The position numbers were made by a program, and so were the translations under genes. Shown piece by piece: positions 22,332 to 32,213 of a DNA stretch of 64,000 nt; the first letter of the stretch is position 1, and the number at the start of each line of letters is the position of its first letter. Source of the DNA: CAZEQK01 sp964514395 (GTDB taxonomy: Bacteria > Bacillota > Bacilli > Tepidibacillales > Tepidibacillaceae); assembly GCA_964514395.1 (NCBI GenBank), contig CAZEQK010000012.1:1-64000 (forward strand), read 5' to 3'. The notes beneath the pieces were generated by a model. That model had not been told where the DNA came from. It did no database searches and saw only the letters and a list, made by a program, of their open reading frames with translations.

Positions 22332-23742
22332 AAAACAAACCTCATTACTACGATATTGGACTACCCGTTATTTATTAACCATATTAATTGGATTAATTAT
22401 TATAGGAGTTATCTCCACATTATGGATTAATTATTTTGCAACGATGAGACAGCTAGATATTATGAAATTACTAGCAGAAGAAATCTCTGATAGAATTGTT
22501 GGTCCACAGGGACAAATTCAAATAGATTACTTTTTACCAAAGGTACTAGAAAGAGGCGAAAGATTCATCCACCTTGATACAAAACCATTTTATATGATTC
22601 TTGATAAAGATAAAAAAATCATCTTTAGTAAACCAATAGGTATACCACAGGAATTTTTGGCAAGAATTTCGACTACGATTGATGATAATAATAACCTTGA
22701 ACAATTGGTATTGAATCATGGGATCAATGTCTATGTTGTTAAACGGTCAATTACATATAATGACAATACAATTGGTTGGGTAATTATTTTGCTCCCTAAA
22801 ACAGGAGTATTTATCAATTTAGAACAGGTTAGATTGATTATTATTATGTTAGGTAGTTTGGCTATTCTAGGATGGATGGTTATCTATTTATTAACTAAAA
22901 AATTATCAGAACCAATAAAAGAGGTTGCTGACGCAGCAAAGCAGATTGTAGAAGGTAATTATAGGGTGGAACTAAAGAAGAATATAAAAGAAAAAGAGAT
23001 CAATGAATTAGTTGAATCCTTTAAGGATATGGCTAATCGCTTACAGCAGTTAGAAATGATGAGGACAGAGCTACTAGCAGGGGTAACTCATGAATTAAAG
23101 ACGCCAGTAACATCGATTAGTGCATTAGTTCAAGCTGTAAAAGATGATATTGTAACTGGAGAAGAAGCAAAAGAGTTTCTTGATATAACAACGAAGGAAA
23201 CAAATAGACTACAAAAAATGGTTGAAGATCTACTCGATTTTAACTCCTTTGCAATTGGTGAGCTAAAAGTGAATAAGAAAGATTATAATATGAATCAATT
23301 AGTAGAAGAAATTATTTATCAATGGGATATTGTTCAAGAAGAGAATCCAATTAAATTAACAACAAAATTACCAGAACATACGTTGATGACATATACCGAT
23401 TCAGCTAGGGTTCAGCAGATTCTGTATAATTTATTAAACAATTCAAAGCAGGCAATAAAGGGCAAGGGAACCATTGAGGTTACTCTATATGAAACAGAAG
23501 CCGATATTAGAATAGATGTGGCAGATAATGGACCAGGTATTTTAGCAGAGGAGAAGGATTTAGTCTTTGAGCGCTTTTTCCGTGGTAGGGATAAAAAACA
23601 AACCGTACATGGATTAGGTCTTGGTTTATCCTTTAGTAAGATATTAGCAAAGGGATTAGATGGTGAATTATTATTAAAAGAAACATCTAAAGCTGGAACG
23701 ACATTTACCCTTGCCTTACCTAAATTGAAAGCACAACCTTAA
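22321..23742 (+). CDS. membrane sensor histidine kinase
   Basis: 473 residues: membrane helix near residues 15-40, an extracytoplasmic segment of roughly 120 residues (DKDKKIIFSKPIGIPQEFL), a second membrane helix (IIIMLGSLAILGWMVIYLL), HAMP, HisKA with phospho-acceptor His257 (GVTHELKTP), and an HATPase domain with NLLNNSKQAI, DNGPGI and GLGLGLS. The ATG at 22321 lies inside the last codons of the regulator gene, so the pair is translationally coupled. It is the cognate kinase; the signal is unknown. Confidence 0.92.
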   Translation: MKNKKQTSLLRYWTTRYLLTILIGLIIIGVISTLWINYFATMRQLDIMKLLAEEISDRIVGPQGQIQIDYFLPKVLERGERFIHLDTKPFYMILDKDKKIIFSKPIGIPQEFLARISTTIDDNNNLEQLVLNHGINVYVVKRSITYNDNTIGWVIILLPKTGVFINLEQVRLIIIMLGSLAILGWMVIYLLTKKLSEPIKEVADAAKQIVEGNYRVELKKNIKEKEINELVESFKDMANRLQQLEMMRTELLAGVTHELKTPVTSISALVQAVKDDIVTGEEAKEFLDITTKETNRLQKMVEDLLDFNSFAIGELKVNKKDYNMNQLVEEIIYQWDIVQEENPIKLTTKLPEHTLMTYTDSARVQQILYNLLNNSKQAIKGKGTIEVTLYETEADIRIDVADNGPGILAEEKDLVFERFFRGRDKKQTVHGLGLGLSFSKILAKGLDGELLLKETSKAGTTFTLALPKLKAQP

Positions 23743-23744
23743 AT

Positions 23745-23784
23745 GTCAAAAGCATGCAAAGAATTTGCATGCTTTTGACTGTTT
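23745..23784 (+). terminator. strong terminator after the two-component pair
   Basis: Perfect 16-base arms (GTCAAAAGCATGCAAA at 23745-23760) with a GAA loop, followed by TGTTTTCT. The stretch 23785-23965 shows nothing recognisable. Confidence 0.8.
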
Positions 23785-23965
23785 TCTAATTCCCATGATG
23801 ATCTAGAACTTCATCATGCTGAAGGTCATATACGCCTTCTATTTCAAATTCCAATGCTTCCATTACATAGAATCTACATATTTATAGAGTAGATTAAATA
23901 TAAGGGTGATATCACGTAATAAAATTACCGATGAAAGTTAAATAAATAAAAAAGGAGGACTAAAC

Positions 23966-24160
23966 ATGGGGTGTGGACATAAAAAGGCTATGAATCATCT
24001 AATGGATCATAGAATGGAAAATGAGGATCATCAACATCCACAAGATGGTATGAGGAATAATCAAGCGGATGATAATGACCCGCTAAATATAGTAAAGAAA
24101 AGGTTAGCAAATGGAGAAATTTCAGTAGAGGAATATCATCAGATAAAAAAAATGCTATGA
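23966..24160 (+). CDS. small His-rich SHOCT-domain protein
   Basis: 64 residues. The N-terminal half is His/Met-rich (CGHKKAMNHLMDHRMENEDH), possibly metal-binding, and the C-terminal ~28 residues (PLNIVKKRLANGEISVEEYH) are a SHOCT-type short helical hairpin. It has no signal or membrane segment. AAAGGAGGA about 8 nt before the ATG makes it a convincing gene. It lies downstream of the two-component pair but behind its own terminator boundary. The SHOCT motif echoes the hairpin repeats of the secreted protein at 19.9 kb. Confidence 0.65.
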   Translation: MGCGHKKAMNHLMDHRMENEDHQHPQDGMRNNQADDNDPLNIVKKRLANGEISVEEYHQIKKML

Positions 24161-24205
24161 GACGATGAGGTTTAACAATTAGTCATCATAGTAGGAATTT
24201 TTCTT

Positions 24206-24239
24206 AAAGAGGGAAGTGTAATCACTGAACTCTTTTTTT
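24206..24239 (+). terminator. terminator of the SHOCT gene
   Basis: AAAGAG / CTCTTT outer arms and AGTG / CACT inner arms, then T7. Confidence 0.7.
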
Positions 24240-24261
24240 GTTTAAAAGACTATCTTATTTG

Positions 24262-24318
24262 CCCGATAGCTAAACCCCGCTAATGCACTGTGTGAACAAG
24301 CGGCGCTAAGCTCCTAGA
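24262..24318. repeat. dispersed structured element, copy 1
   Basis: Shares the ordered blocks CCGATAGC, AAACC-N-CCGCT, GCACTGTGTG, ACAAGCG and GCTA with 33149-33260. CCGCT / AGCGG and TAGC / GCTA can pair, giving a stem that encloses GCACTGTGTG. It is intergenic and upstream of yedK. Confidence 0.5.
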
Positions 24319-24408
24319 TAAGGTCAACTAACATTCAGGAAAATCATCTGAATGAAGTTTCACTTTGCCTCTATACTTATGATAATCTAGATAAGGGGTG
24401 ATTTAACA

Positions 24409-25107
24409 ATGTGTGGAAGATTTACTTTAGTTGCAGATGCAGAAGTACTTAAAAATAGATTTTCATTAAAGAATATGGATCATTTAGATGTTCATAAACG
24501 GTATAATATTGCTCCAACTCAGGATGTTTTAACTGTTATTCATGATGGATTACAGAATAAGGCAGGATTTCTGCGCTGGGGATTAATTCCTCATTGGACA
24601 AAGGATAAATCGATAGGTAATAAAATGATCAATGCTAGAGTAGAAACAATAAATACCAAACCAAGCTTTAGAACACTACTTGAACGAAGAAGATGCCTTG
24701 TCATTGCGGATGGCTTTTATGAATGGAAAAAGATGAAGGAAAAAAAACAGCCATACCACATATTGTTAAAAACAAAGGAACCATTTGCCTTTGCAGGGCT
24801 GTGGGATAAATGGGAGGATGGCAATGAAGTCATTTATTCCTGTACGATAATTACCACAAAATCAAGCGGGGAAATGGAAGACATTCATACCCGGATGCCA
24901 ATTATTTTAGATAAAGAGCAAGAAGAGATTTGGTTAGACCGTTCTATGAAAAATACAGAGGTTCTAAAAAATTTATTAACTGTAGATATGAATGAGGAAA
25001 GATTAGACTACTATAAAGTATCATCAATCGTCAACTCTCCAAAAGTGGATAATGAAGCATGTTTGACACCATTCGGCGAGGAGACAATGCTCCCCGATCC
25101 CAAGTAG
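24409..25107 (+). CDS. SOS-response-associated peptidase, YedK/HMCES family
   Basis: 232 residues starting MCGRFTLV: Cys2, exposed after Met removal, is the residue that forms a stable thiazolidine crosslink with abasic sites in single-stranded DNA, protecting them. The other family motifs are present: YNIAPTQDV, LRWGLIPHW, NARVETINTKPSFRTLL, GFYEWKK, FAGLWDKW and HTRMPIIL (catalytic His). Length is normal. It is a single-gene unit; the terminator overlaps its stop codon. It acts in DNA repair in the cytoplasm. Confidence 0.95.
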   Translation: MCGRFTLVADAEVLKNRFSLKNMDHLDVHKRYNIAPTQDVLTVIHDGLQNKAGFLRWGLIPHWTKDKSIGNKMINARVETINTKPSFRTLLERRRCLVIADGFYEWKKMKEKKQPYHILLKTKEPFAFAGLWDKWEDGNEVIYSCTIITTKSSGEMEDIHTRMPIILDKEQEEIWLDRSMKNTEVLKNLLTVDMNEERLDYYKVSSIVNSPKVDNEACLTPFGEETMLPDPK

Positions 25108-25119
25108 GATGGGTTTTTT
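25093..25119 (+). terminator. terminator overlapping the yedK stop
   Basis: CC-GATCC and GGAT-GGG pair around a 6-nt loop, then T6. The stop codon TAG lies inside the hairpin. Confidence 0.6.
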
Positions 25120-25182
25120 CATTATCACAAAAAATAGGCTTTCATTTGAAATTTTGGGTGTGTCCCTCTAGACAAATGTACT

Positions 25183-25212
25183 ACCAAATATTGTATGCTA
25201 TAGCATAGATTA
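25183..25212 (+). promoter_or_regulatory. possible sporulation promoter with palindrome
   Basis: CATAGATTA (25204-25212) fits the CATANNNTA -10 of sigma-K-type (and CATANNNT of sigma-E-type) mother-cell promoters. ACC at 25183-25185 is a candidate -35, with a slightly long spacer. A 14-bp palindrome TATGCTATAGCATA (25194-25207) overlaps it. Confidence 0.35.
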
Positions 25213-25251
25213 TAGGGCATGAGTTTAAAAAAATGTGAAAGGAGAAATATG

Positions 25252-28200
25252 ATGGGATTTCCTAGTGATGACAAATGGACACCTCTATTATTAAATGGAT
25301 CCCCCTTATTTGATCCACCAAATGATGAATTCCCAGGTAGTACTGATATCGTCGGTGATTCTAACTTTCCAGCAGCCTACTTTGCTTACGATGGTACGAA
25401 TATTTTTATTAGAATACGTTTAAAGAATGATCCAAGAGCCCAAACAGGATTTCGACAGTTTGCTTGGGGAGCATTAATCAATACAGATGGTGTAGATGGA
25501 ACCTACCAATGGTTATTATCTGTTGATGGTCTAAATGAACGGATTGATTTAATTCAGAATACAATAGTAGAATTTAATTCTTGGAACGACCCAGCAGAAG
25601 GAACAGATGGTAGGGGTAGCCCTAATTTTAGCATACCAATTAGTAATTATAATGTTGCTAGGGCACGTTTAACCAATGATGGTTCTAATTTTGGTGGCGT
25701 ACCAAACTATTTTCTAGAGTTTACGATTCCTGCAAGTATCTTATTCTCATATCTTGGTATCAACGAAAACACAGTCATTAAACTCTTAATCTATACGTCA
25801 GCAACAATCAATGTATATAATAAGGATTCGTTGCAAAATCAAGGGTTTACCTTTATTGACGGATTTACAGATGATACCACTCCAGGAGATAATGATGTTC
25901 GGGCAAGGCTGACGACAGAGAAAACGTTAGTTTCAGGACCTAGCACCGTAGTTACTGGAAGCTTAGAGGAATGGACAGGTAAAATAACAGTATCAAATAT
26001 AGGGAAAAGTACTGCAACACAGGTTTTTGTAGAAGATAATATAAGACTTGATACGACATCCAGCTTTTCAATCGATAGCTTAACAGCAGGTAGTGCAAGC
26101 TATAACTACAATACAAATACACTTTCATGGGATATTGGGAATATAGCTGCAGAAGCTACAGCAGAACTTCAATTCACAGTCAGAGGGACATTTAATTCTG
26201 TAGATGGTGGTGTTAGAAAATTAAATAGGGCAAAAACCACTGGTATTGATAGTTTTACCGGTAACATGCTTCCTGTCACCCTAGATTCGATTGATATTAA
26301 CGTCGTTCAGACAGGTAGTATTGAAGGAATGGTGCTAGACCAAGCAACTGGACTACCAATCCAAGGTAGCACAGTTGAACTTAGACTAAATGGCCAGCTT
26401 ATTGCTACGGATTCAACGGATATTGGGGGAGGCTTCTCTTTTAGTCAATTAGTTGCAGGTAATTACGATCTTGTTGTTTCCTACCCTAATTATACGACTA
26501 AAACACAGGCAGTAGCTGTGGTCGCAAATCAAGTAACATCCGTTACTGTTTTTCTAGAGCCAATACTATCTACGATACAGGGAAACATACGAGATACTAG
26601 TACGAATCCTATTGCAAGTGCTGATATACTACTACTCAATTCATTTGGTAATATCGTACAGCAAACGACAAGTGATGGAAATGGATTTTATCAATTTACT
26701 AGTTTACCTCCAAGTAGCTATACCATTCAAGTGACTAAATCAGGCTTTCAATCAGCATCCCAATCCATTATTCTAAATGCTAACGAAACGAGAACGATAG
26801 ATTTTATTCTATTAACAAGTCCAGGTAGGGTAGTTGGTACGGTTACAGACCAAGCAAGCAATCCAATTAATGGCGTGGTTGTTGAGATATTAGATAGTAA
26901 TCAAGTAGTTGTAGCTACGACGACGACGAATAATATCGGGCAGTATGAAGTAAATGCATTAGCTCCAGGTAGTTATTTAGTAAGGTTTACTGCAACAAAT
27001 TTTATTATAGCAGTAATAGGCTTTAGTGTTGCTGCTGGTGAAACAGCCATTGTTGATGCAACCCTTGCTCCAGCACCTGGTAGCTTGCAGGGTACAGTTA
27101 CCGATGGGAATACAGGTCTACCTTTAGAAAATGTAAATGTAGTAGTGGTTGACCACTCAAACGTAATTGTTGCCGAAGCATTTACAGATGCGAATGGATA
27201 TTATCAAATACCATCACTAGCACCAGAAAACTATTCCGTTACCTTTATAAAATCTGGCTATGCCAGTACGACATTAGGAACGATTATCTCTCCAAATATG
27301 ATTACTACACTTGATGTAGCACTTAATACAAATGCAGGTGCATTGCGGGGAACGGTAACAACACTAGATGGAACACCTATTGAAAATACTAGTATTAAGG
27401 TTTTCCTAAATAACGTTCTTGTTAATATGACTACCACAGATGCGAATGGAAGCTATGAAATAAACAATCTAGGGCCTGGTGTATATACCGTAACTGCCAC
27501 AGCTGAAAATTTCCAAGCTAAAACATCTGGAGCAACAATTGAAGCTCATCAAATAACAATCGTCGATTTCCAATTAATTGAGAATCCGGGTGGGATTTTT
27601 GGTAGTGTAACAGATGCTGTAGGTAATCCGATTAACGGGGCAGAAATTAGTATCCGTGAAAATTCAGTGGATGGTCCTGAGGTTGCAGTAGCTGTAACAG
27701 ATACAAATGGAAATTACAGTGTATCAAATTTAGCGCCAGGAAATTATGTGGCTATTGCGTTGGCAAATGGCTTCCAATCTGCAATTGCAGGGGCCACGGT
27801 AGTAGCTAATGTGTCAACAGAGGTTAATTTTACCCTACAATCAAATCCAGGTTCAATCGGTGGGAAAATAACAAATGCAAATACAGGTTCTCCTATTCAA
27901 GGAGCGAGAGTAGAGGTTAGAATTATAAATATTAATGGTGTAGTGATAGAAACCATTTTCACCGATAATCAAGGAGATTACCTCGCTACGTTATTAGAAC
28001 CAGGGAATTATACGGTTGTTGCTTTTGCAGATGGCTTCCAATTTGGAAGTGGAAGTACATTAGTGCAAGCAGGTCAAACAAGTATTGTAAATATAGCTCT
28101 TTTACCAAATCCTGGTCGGATTATAGGGATTATATCAGATGCAACGACAGGAATTGGAATACCAGGTGCCCTAGTTAATATAACCTTAAGTGGCGCTTTT

Positions 28201-30957
28201 ATTACGACAGTAGTAACGGATAATAGCGGTAGCTATACAGTTGAAGGATTAAGTCCAGGTAATTATGTCGTAGAGGCTACAGCAAATGGCTTCCAAAATG
28301 GTTTCGTTGGAGCAATCGTTTCGCCCAATATTACAACACCCGCAAATATTCAACTCGAAAAAAATCCTGGTGCTATCTTTGGATATGTAGAGCCACGAGT
28401 TCCAGGAGTGATCATTAAATTATTTACAAATCATAGCGTATTGATTTCAACAGTTGTCACAGATGGGAACGGTAACTTTAGATTTGATAATCTAGCTCCG
28501 GGCGAATATGTGGTCACAGCTTCACACTTGAATTTTGCTACCAAAGCAGAAGGAGCAACCGTATTAGCAGGTGAGGAGACTCAAGTGATCTTTAATCTTG
28601 ATGAGCTACCAGGGAGTATTAGTGGTAATGTAACCAATCGAACGACTGGAGAGCCTATACCCAATGCTAGAATTCAGGTACAGGATTTAAATGAAAAAAT
28701 TATAGGTACTGTGTTTACCGATAGTAATGGGAATTATTCCATTGGTGGCATTCCTTCTGGTACATTCTTTGTGATTGCTTCTGCTGATAACTTTTCAACG
28801 GCAACACGAGGGGTGAATTTAACAACTGGGCAAGATTTAATAGATATCAACTTTAGATTACAAGAAGCTCCTGGCGGAATATCTGGTACCATTACAAATG
28901 CTGTAACAGGTGGTGTAATCGAAGGGGCCACGGTAGAGGTCAGATTAGCAGGGACACAAACAGTGGTTGCTAGTACAGTAACTAGTCCATTTGGAAATTA
29001 CTTGATTGAAAATCTATTACCAGGTAAATATACAATAGGTGTCACGAAAAGTGGCTTTGGAGAAGGCACAAGGGGTGTAATTGTTATTACAGGTGAAACG
29101 ACTGATGGTAGTCTCTCCTTGAATCCTGTGTTTGGTCAAATTTCAGGATATATACTAGATCAGGACGGGAATAGGATTACTGGCAATAATACCAGTGTTA
29201 TTCTAAGAAATGAAAATGGTATTCTCATCGCATCCGGCTTTGCGAACAGTGATGGTAGCTATCATTTCTTTAACGTGACCCCAGGAAGGTATTATATCAG
29301 TGCATCTGCTCCAGATTTTGCTACAAATCAGGTATTTGTAAATGTTGTAGCAGGGGAAGTGACAAATGCAAATATTATCCTCTCTAAAAATCCTGCTACA
29401 TTAAAGGGTAGTGTAGTAAATAGTGAAACTGGGGAATTGATTAGATGCGTTGTTATAACAGTAAGGGATAATAATGGGATTGTGATCGCAACAGGCTCAT
29501 CGTGTCAAGATGGGAATTTCATTATTCCTAACTTACCTGCTGGTTCATTTGTAGTGGTAGCTTCTGTTGCCAATTTTGGTAGTGAAGCACAAGGAGTAAT
29601 CCTTAACCAAGGGGAAACAAAAACCATCCAATTCAGATTAACCCCATTTCCAGGCAGAGTGACAGGAGTAGTGACAAGCTTAAATAGTGCACAGGGAATA
29701 GTAGGTGCAACTGTAAAAATATATAATAGCTTCAATGCGCTAATCGCCACAACATTGACTGGTACAGCCGGTAGATATGTCTTTGAAGGTCTTGCACCTG
29801 GTAATTATTGGGCTGTTGCCAGCGCTCCAGGATTTGTAAACCAACTTGGTAGCTTTGTTATTGTATCTAATGAGACTTCGTATTTTAGCTTCGTTTTAGA
29901 TGAAAATCCTGCTATTATACGTGGTAAAGTAACAAATGAAATAAATGGTCGTCCAATTGAAGGGGCAGTTATTCAAGTAAGAAGATTTAATTCCTTCGAC
30001 CCTATATTAGCAACAGCGTTTTCAGATACAGAAGGGAATTATGAAATAACAGGTCTCTCTTCAGGTAACTATGTCATTATTGCGAACAAGGATAACTTTG
30101 AGGAAGAAATAACAGCCACTGGAATAGCAAAGGGTGAAACACAGATTATTGATTTTAGCCTACGTCCTAATTTATCTGAGATTAATGGTCGCATTATAAA
30201 TGCGATATCAGGCTTGCCAGTACCAAATTCACTCATTCGTTTAGTTGATGAAACAGGAGTCATTATTCAAACGGTTCAAAGTAATGTAGATGGATATTAT
30301 CAAATGAAAGGGATTTTTGCAGGGGATTACTTTCTCGTTGCCTCAAATGGAAATAAACAGACCAATACAAAATTCATTAGTATAGGCTTTAATGAAAAAT
30401 TAACGATAAATTTTGACTTAGATGATTTTCCAGGCTCTGTAACAGGAGTAATTACAGACAAACAAAATGGCAAGGTGATACCAGGTGCGACAGTTGAGGT
30501 CGTTGATGTGTTGAACAATGTCATACAAGGAAGGGATATAACAGACGAAAAGGGAAGGTATATAATAGTTGGGCTTGCACCAGGCAGATATATCATTACA
30601 GTCTCTAAAGAAAATTATGGTAGTGCGAGTAAAGATGTTAACATTCAGGAAAGTGAGCAGGAAATAGTAAACCTTCAATTAGAATCATTGTATGGGACAG
30701 TCAAGGGAACGGTTTTAGACGAAAATAACAACCCATTATATAAGGTGATTGTAGAAATTTTTGATATAAACGATAATTTAGTTCGCTTGACGATTACTAA
30801 TTTTGATGGTGAATACGAAATTTCAAATCTTGCACCGGGGACTTACTTTATCGTATTCTCGTATCCCGGTAAAAAAACAGTAGTTAAGAAAATAACCATA
30901 ACAGCCAACGAAACCAAAATCCTAAACGTCATACTATTAGACGAAGGAGAAGAATAG
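25252..30957 (+). CDS. giant carboxypeptidase-regulatory-like repeat protein
   Basis: About 1,901 residues. The first ~215 residues form a DOMON/CBM9-like beta domain (FDPPNDEFPGSTDIVGDSNF, FAYDGTNIFIRIRLK). Then comes one DUF11-like segment (VTGSLEEWTGKITVSNIG...), followed by 18 repeats of about 80 residues of the CarboxypepD_reg type, each starting like GSIEGMVLDQATGLPIQGST and containing an NYDVVV-type strand after a PGNY turn. There is no N-terminal signal peptide, no membrane anchor and no LPxTG tail, so export by Sec is not evident. ATG 25252 is 7 nt after AAAGGAG. Repeats have diverged at DNA level, indicating an old array. It may be a spore-surface or structural filament protein, given a mother-cell-type -10 upstream; that is inference. 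Confidence 0.85.
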   Translation: MGFPSDDKWTPLLLNGSPLFDPPNDEFPGSTDIVGDSNFPAAYFAYDGTNIFIRIRLKNDPRAQTGFRQFAWGALINTDGVDGTYQWLLSVDGLNERIDLIQNTIVEFNSWNDPAEGTDGRGSPNFSIPISNYNVARARLTNDGSNFGGVPNYFLEFTIPASILFSYLGINENTVIKLLIYTSATINVYNKDSLQNQGFTFIDGFTDDTTPGDNDVRARLTTEKTLVSGPSTVVTGSLEEWTGKITVSNIGKSTATQVFVEDNIRLDTTSSFSIDSLTAGSASYNYNTNTLSWDIGNIAAEATAELQFTVRGTFNSVDGGVRKLNRAKTTGIDSFTGNMLPVTLDSIDINVVQTGSIEGMVLDQATGLPIQGSTVELRLNGQLIATDSTDIGGGFSFSQLVAGNYDLVVSYPNYTTKTQAVAVVANQVTSVTVFLEPILSTIQGNIRDTSTNPIASADILLLNSFGNIVQQTTSDGNGFYQFTSLPPSSYTIQVTKSGFQSASQSIILNANETRTIDFILLTSPGRVVGTVTDQASNPINGVVVEILDSNQVVVATTTTNNIGQYEVNALAPGSYLVRFTATNFIIAVIGFSVAAGETAIVDATLAPAPGSLQGTVTDGNTGLPLENVNVVVVDHSNVIVAEAFTDANGYYQIPSLAPENYSVTFIKSGYASTTLGTIISPNMITTLDVALNTNAGALRGTVTTLDGTPIENTSIKVFLNNVLVNMTTTDANGSYEINNLGPGVYTVTATAENFQAKTSGATIEAHQITIVDFQLIENPGGIFGSVTDAVGNPINGAEISIRENSVDGPEVAVAVTDTNGNYSVSNLAPGNYVAIALANGFQSAIAGATVVANVSTEVNFTLQSNPGSIGGKITNANTGSPIQGARVEVRIININGVVIETIFTDNQGDYLATLLEPGNYTVVAFADGFQFGSGSTLVQAGQTSIVNIALLPNPGRIIGIISDATTGIGIPGALVNITLSGAFITTVVTDNSGSYTVEGLSPGNYVVEATANGFQNGFVGAIVSPNITTPANIQLEKNPGAIFGYVEPRVPGVIIKLFTNHSVLISTVVTDGNGNFRFDNLAPGEYVVTASHLNFATKAEGATVLAGEETQVIFNLDELPGSISGNVTNRTTGEPIPNARIQVQDLNEKIIGTVFTDSNGNYSIGGIPSGTFFVIASADNFSTATRGVNLTTGQDLIDINFRLQEAPGGISGTITNAVTGGVIEGATVEVRLAGTQTVVASTVTSPFGNYLIENLLPGKYTIGVTKSGFGEGTRGVIVITGETTDGSLSLNPVFGQISGYILDQDGNRITGNNTSVILRNENGILIASGFANSDGSYHFFNVTPGRYYISASAPDFATNQVFVNVVAGEVTNANIILSKNPATLKGSVVNSETGELIRCVVITVRDNNGIVIATGSSCQDGNFIIPNLPAGSFVVVASVANFGSEAQGVILNQGETKTIQFRLTPFPGRVTGVVTSLNSAQGIVGATVKIYNSFNALIATTLTGTAGRYVFEGLAPGNYWAVASAPGFVNQLGSFVIVSNETSYFSFVLDENPAIIRGKVTNEINGRPIEGAVIQVRRFNSFDPILATAFSDTEGNYEITGLSSGNYVIIANKDNFEEEITATGIAKGETQIIDFSLRPNLSEINGRIINAISGLPVPNSLIRLVDETGVIIQTVQSNVDGYYQMKGIFAGDYFLVASNGNKQTNTKFISIGFNEKLTINFDLDDFPGSVTGVITDKQNGKVIPGATVEVVDVLNNVIQGRDITDEKGRYIIVGLAPGRYIITVSKENYGSASKDVNIQESEQEIVNLQLESLYGTVKGTVLDENNNPLYKVIVEIFDINDNLVRLTITNFDGEYEISNLAPGTYFIVFSYPGKKTVVKKITITANETKILNVILLDEGEE

Positions 30958-30977
30958 AATTAATCTAAAAGTTACCA

Positions 30978-31032
30978 GGGTGTAGACGATGTCTGCACCC
31001 TAAAACATCGTATATCCTAACGATGTTTTTTT
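30978..31032 (+). terminator. tandem hairpins, second is a terminator
   Basis: The first hairpin GGGTGTAGAC / GTCTGCACCC (30978-31000) has no T tract. The second, AAAACATCGT / ACGATGTTTT (31002-31029), is followed by T's and ends the giant gene's transcript. Confidence 0.8.
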
Positions 31033-31123
31033 ATTTTTTAAGTTTTGAAGTTTATTAATGGTCTAGAAAAACAATAATAATTGTTATACTATATTTATGT
31101 TAAAAAAAGAAAGGGGTAAAAAA

Positions 31124-31663
31124 ATGGAAATAAAACAATATTCTAATCCACCAGAAATGCAAATTGATACAAATAAAGAATATCTTGCAACGATTCATAC
31201 GAATAAAGGGGATATTAAAGTTCAGCTTTTTTCAAATGGAGCACCAAAAACAGTGAATAATTTTATATTCCTAGCTAGGGATGGATACTATAATAACGTT
31301 AAGTTTCATCGTGTGATTGAGTCCTTTATGATTCAAACAGGTGACCCACTAGGAAATGGAATGGGTGGCCCAGGCTATAGCTTTGAGGATGAGTTACCTC
31401 CTGTTACAGGCTACCAACCAGGTATTGTAGCAATGGCAAATGCTGGACCAAATACTAATGGAAGCCAATTTTTCATCTGTAGTGGGAGTGATAGCTCCTT
31501 CTTAAATCAAAGCCCAAATTACACTGTATTTGGAGAGGTTATTGAAGGTATGGACACTGTAACTGCGATTGCTACTGTTCCTGTTAGTTCTTCCTTTAGT
31601 GGAGAAATGAGTAGCCCAAAAGAAGAAGTGTTTATGAAATCAATTGATATAGAAGAAAAGTAA
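31124..31663 (+). CDS. ppiB: cyclophilin-type peptidyl-prolyl isomerase
   Basis: 179 residues, cytoplasmic (no signal). It catalyses cis-trans isomerisation of prolyl bonds. Cyclophilin motifs are clear: FHRVIESFMIQTGDPLGNG, YSFEDELPP, GIVAMANAGPNTNGSQFFI and YTVFGEVIEGMDTVTAI. The ATG at 31124 follows AAAGGGG; an in-frame ATG at 31097 is too far from any site. A single gene with no obvious operon partner. Confidence 0.93.
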   Translation: MEIKQYSNPPEMQIDTNKEYLATIHTNKGDIKVQLFSNGAPKTVNNFIFLARDGYYNNVKFHRVIESFMIQTGDPLGNGMGGPGYSFEDELPPVTGYQPGIVAMANAGPNTNGSQFFICSGSDSSFLNQSPNYTVFGEVIEGMDTVTAIATVPVSSSFSGEMSSPKEEVFMKSIDIEEK

Positions 31664-31810
31664 TTAATCTTTGAAAATCTTTAAGGCTTAACAAAAATTT
31701 AAACTTATAGTAACCTATCCTTATAGATTACTTAACTGAATTTTTATATCACAGGTTGTATTACAAGATATAGAGTGCTGTATTACAAAAGTATTATTGG
31801 AGGTGTAATA

Positions 31811-32170
31811 GTGTCCGTATTTGATGATTATGGGATTGCCCCAATTGAATTTACAGGAATTGAAGAGGATGATATAAAGCGAAAAATAATAGAGGCATTA
31901 ATGGAAGTTAATGACCCAGAAATTCATATTGATATCATTAGTTTAGGCTTAGTTTATGAGGCACACATGGATGCTGATAAAAATCTTTCTGTAAATATGA
32001 CATTAACAGCAATGGGTTGTCCTCTTGCAGGACAAATTACTGGTGAAGCAGCACAAGCTTTAAATAATATACCAGATATTAATCATGCAACGGTTGATGT
32101 TGTATGGAGCCCACCTTGGGATAGGAACCGTGTCTCTAAAATCGCTGCAATGAGATTAGGCATAAGATAG
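31811..32170 (+). CDS. MIP18/SufT-like metal-sulfur cluster assembly factor
   Basis: 119 residues of the DUF59 family. The motif EVNDPEIHIDIISLGLVYE and the TAMGCPLAGQI segment with the conserved Cys are present, followed by VWSPPWDRNRVSKIAAMRLG. Such proteins help insert or mature Fe-S clusters in the cytoplasm. GTG at 31811 is chosen because GGAGGTG ends 5 nt before it; the frame is open further upstream but without a site. It stands alone just before a manganese riboswitch. Confidence 0.9.
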   Translation: MSVFDDYGIAPIEFTGIEEDDIKRKIIEALMEVNDPEIHIDIISLGLVYEAHMDADKNLSVNMTLTAMGCPLAGQITGEAAQALNNIPDINHATVDVVWSPPWDRNRVSKIAAMRLGIR

Positions 32171-32181
32171 TATAACAATAG

Positions 32182-32210
32182 TTGACACTAGATTTCTTTC
32201 GTGATACCCT
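32182..32210 (+). promoter_or_regulatory. promoter of the riboswitch-terC unit
   Basis: TTGACA (32182-32187), a 17-bp spacer ending in TG-A, and TACCCT (32205-32210): a consensus -35 with an extended -10. The start would fall right before the riboswitch. Confidence 0.7.
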
Positions 32211-32213
32211 TGT

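Noticed and set aside
25252..30957. Recent DNA-level tandem repeats in the giant protein gene
   Set aside because: The ~80-residue protein repeats are strongly diverged; no long identical DNA copies are visible.
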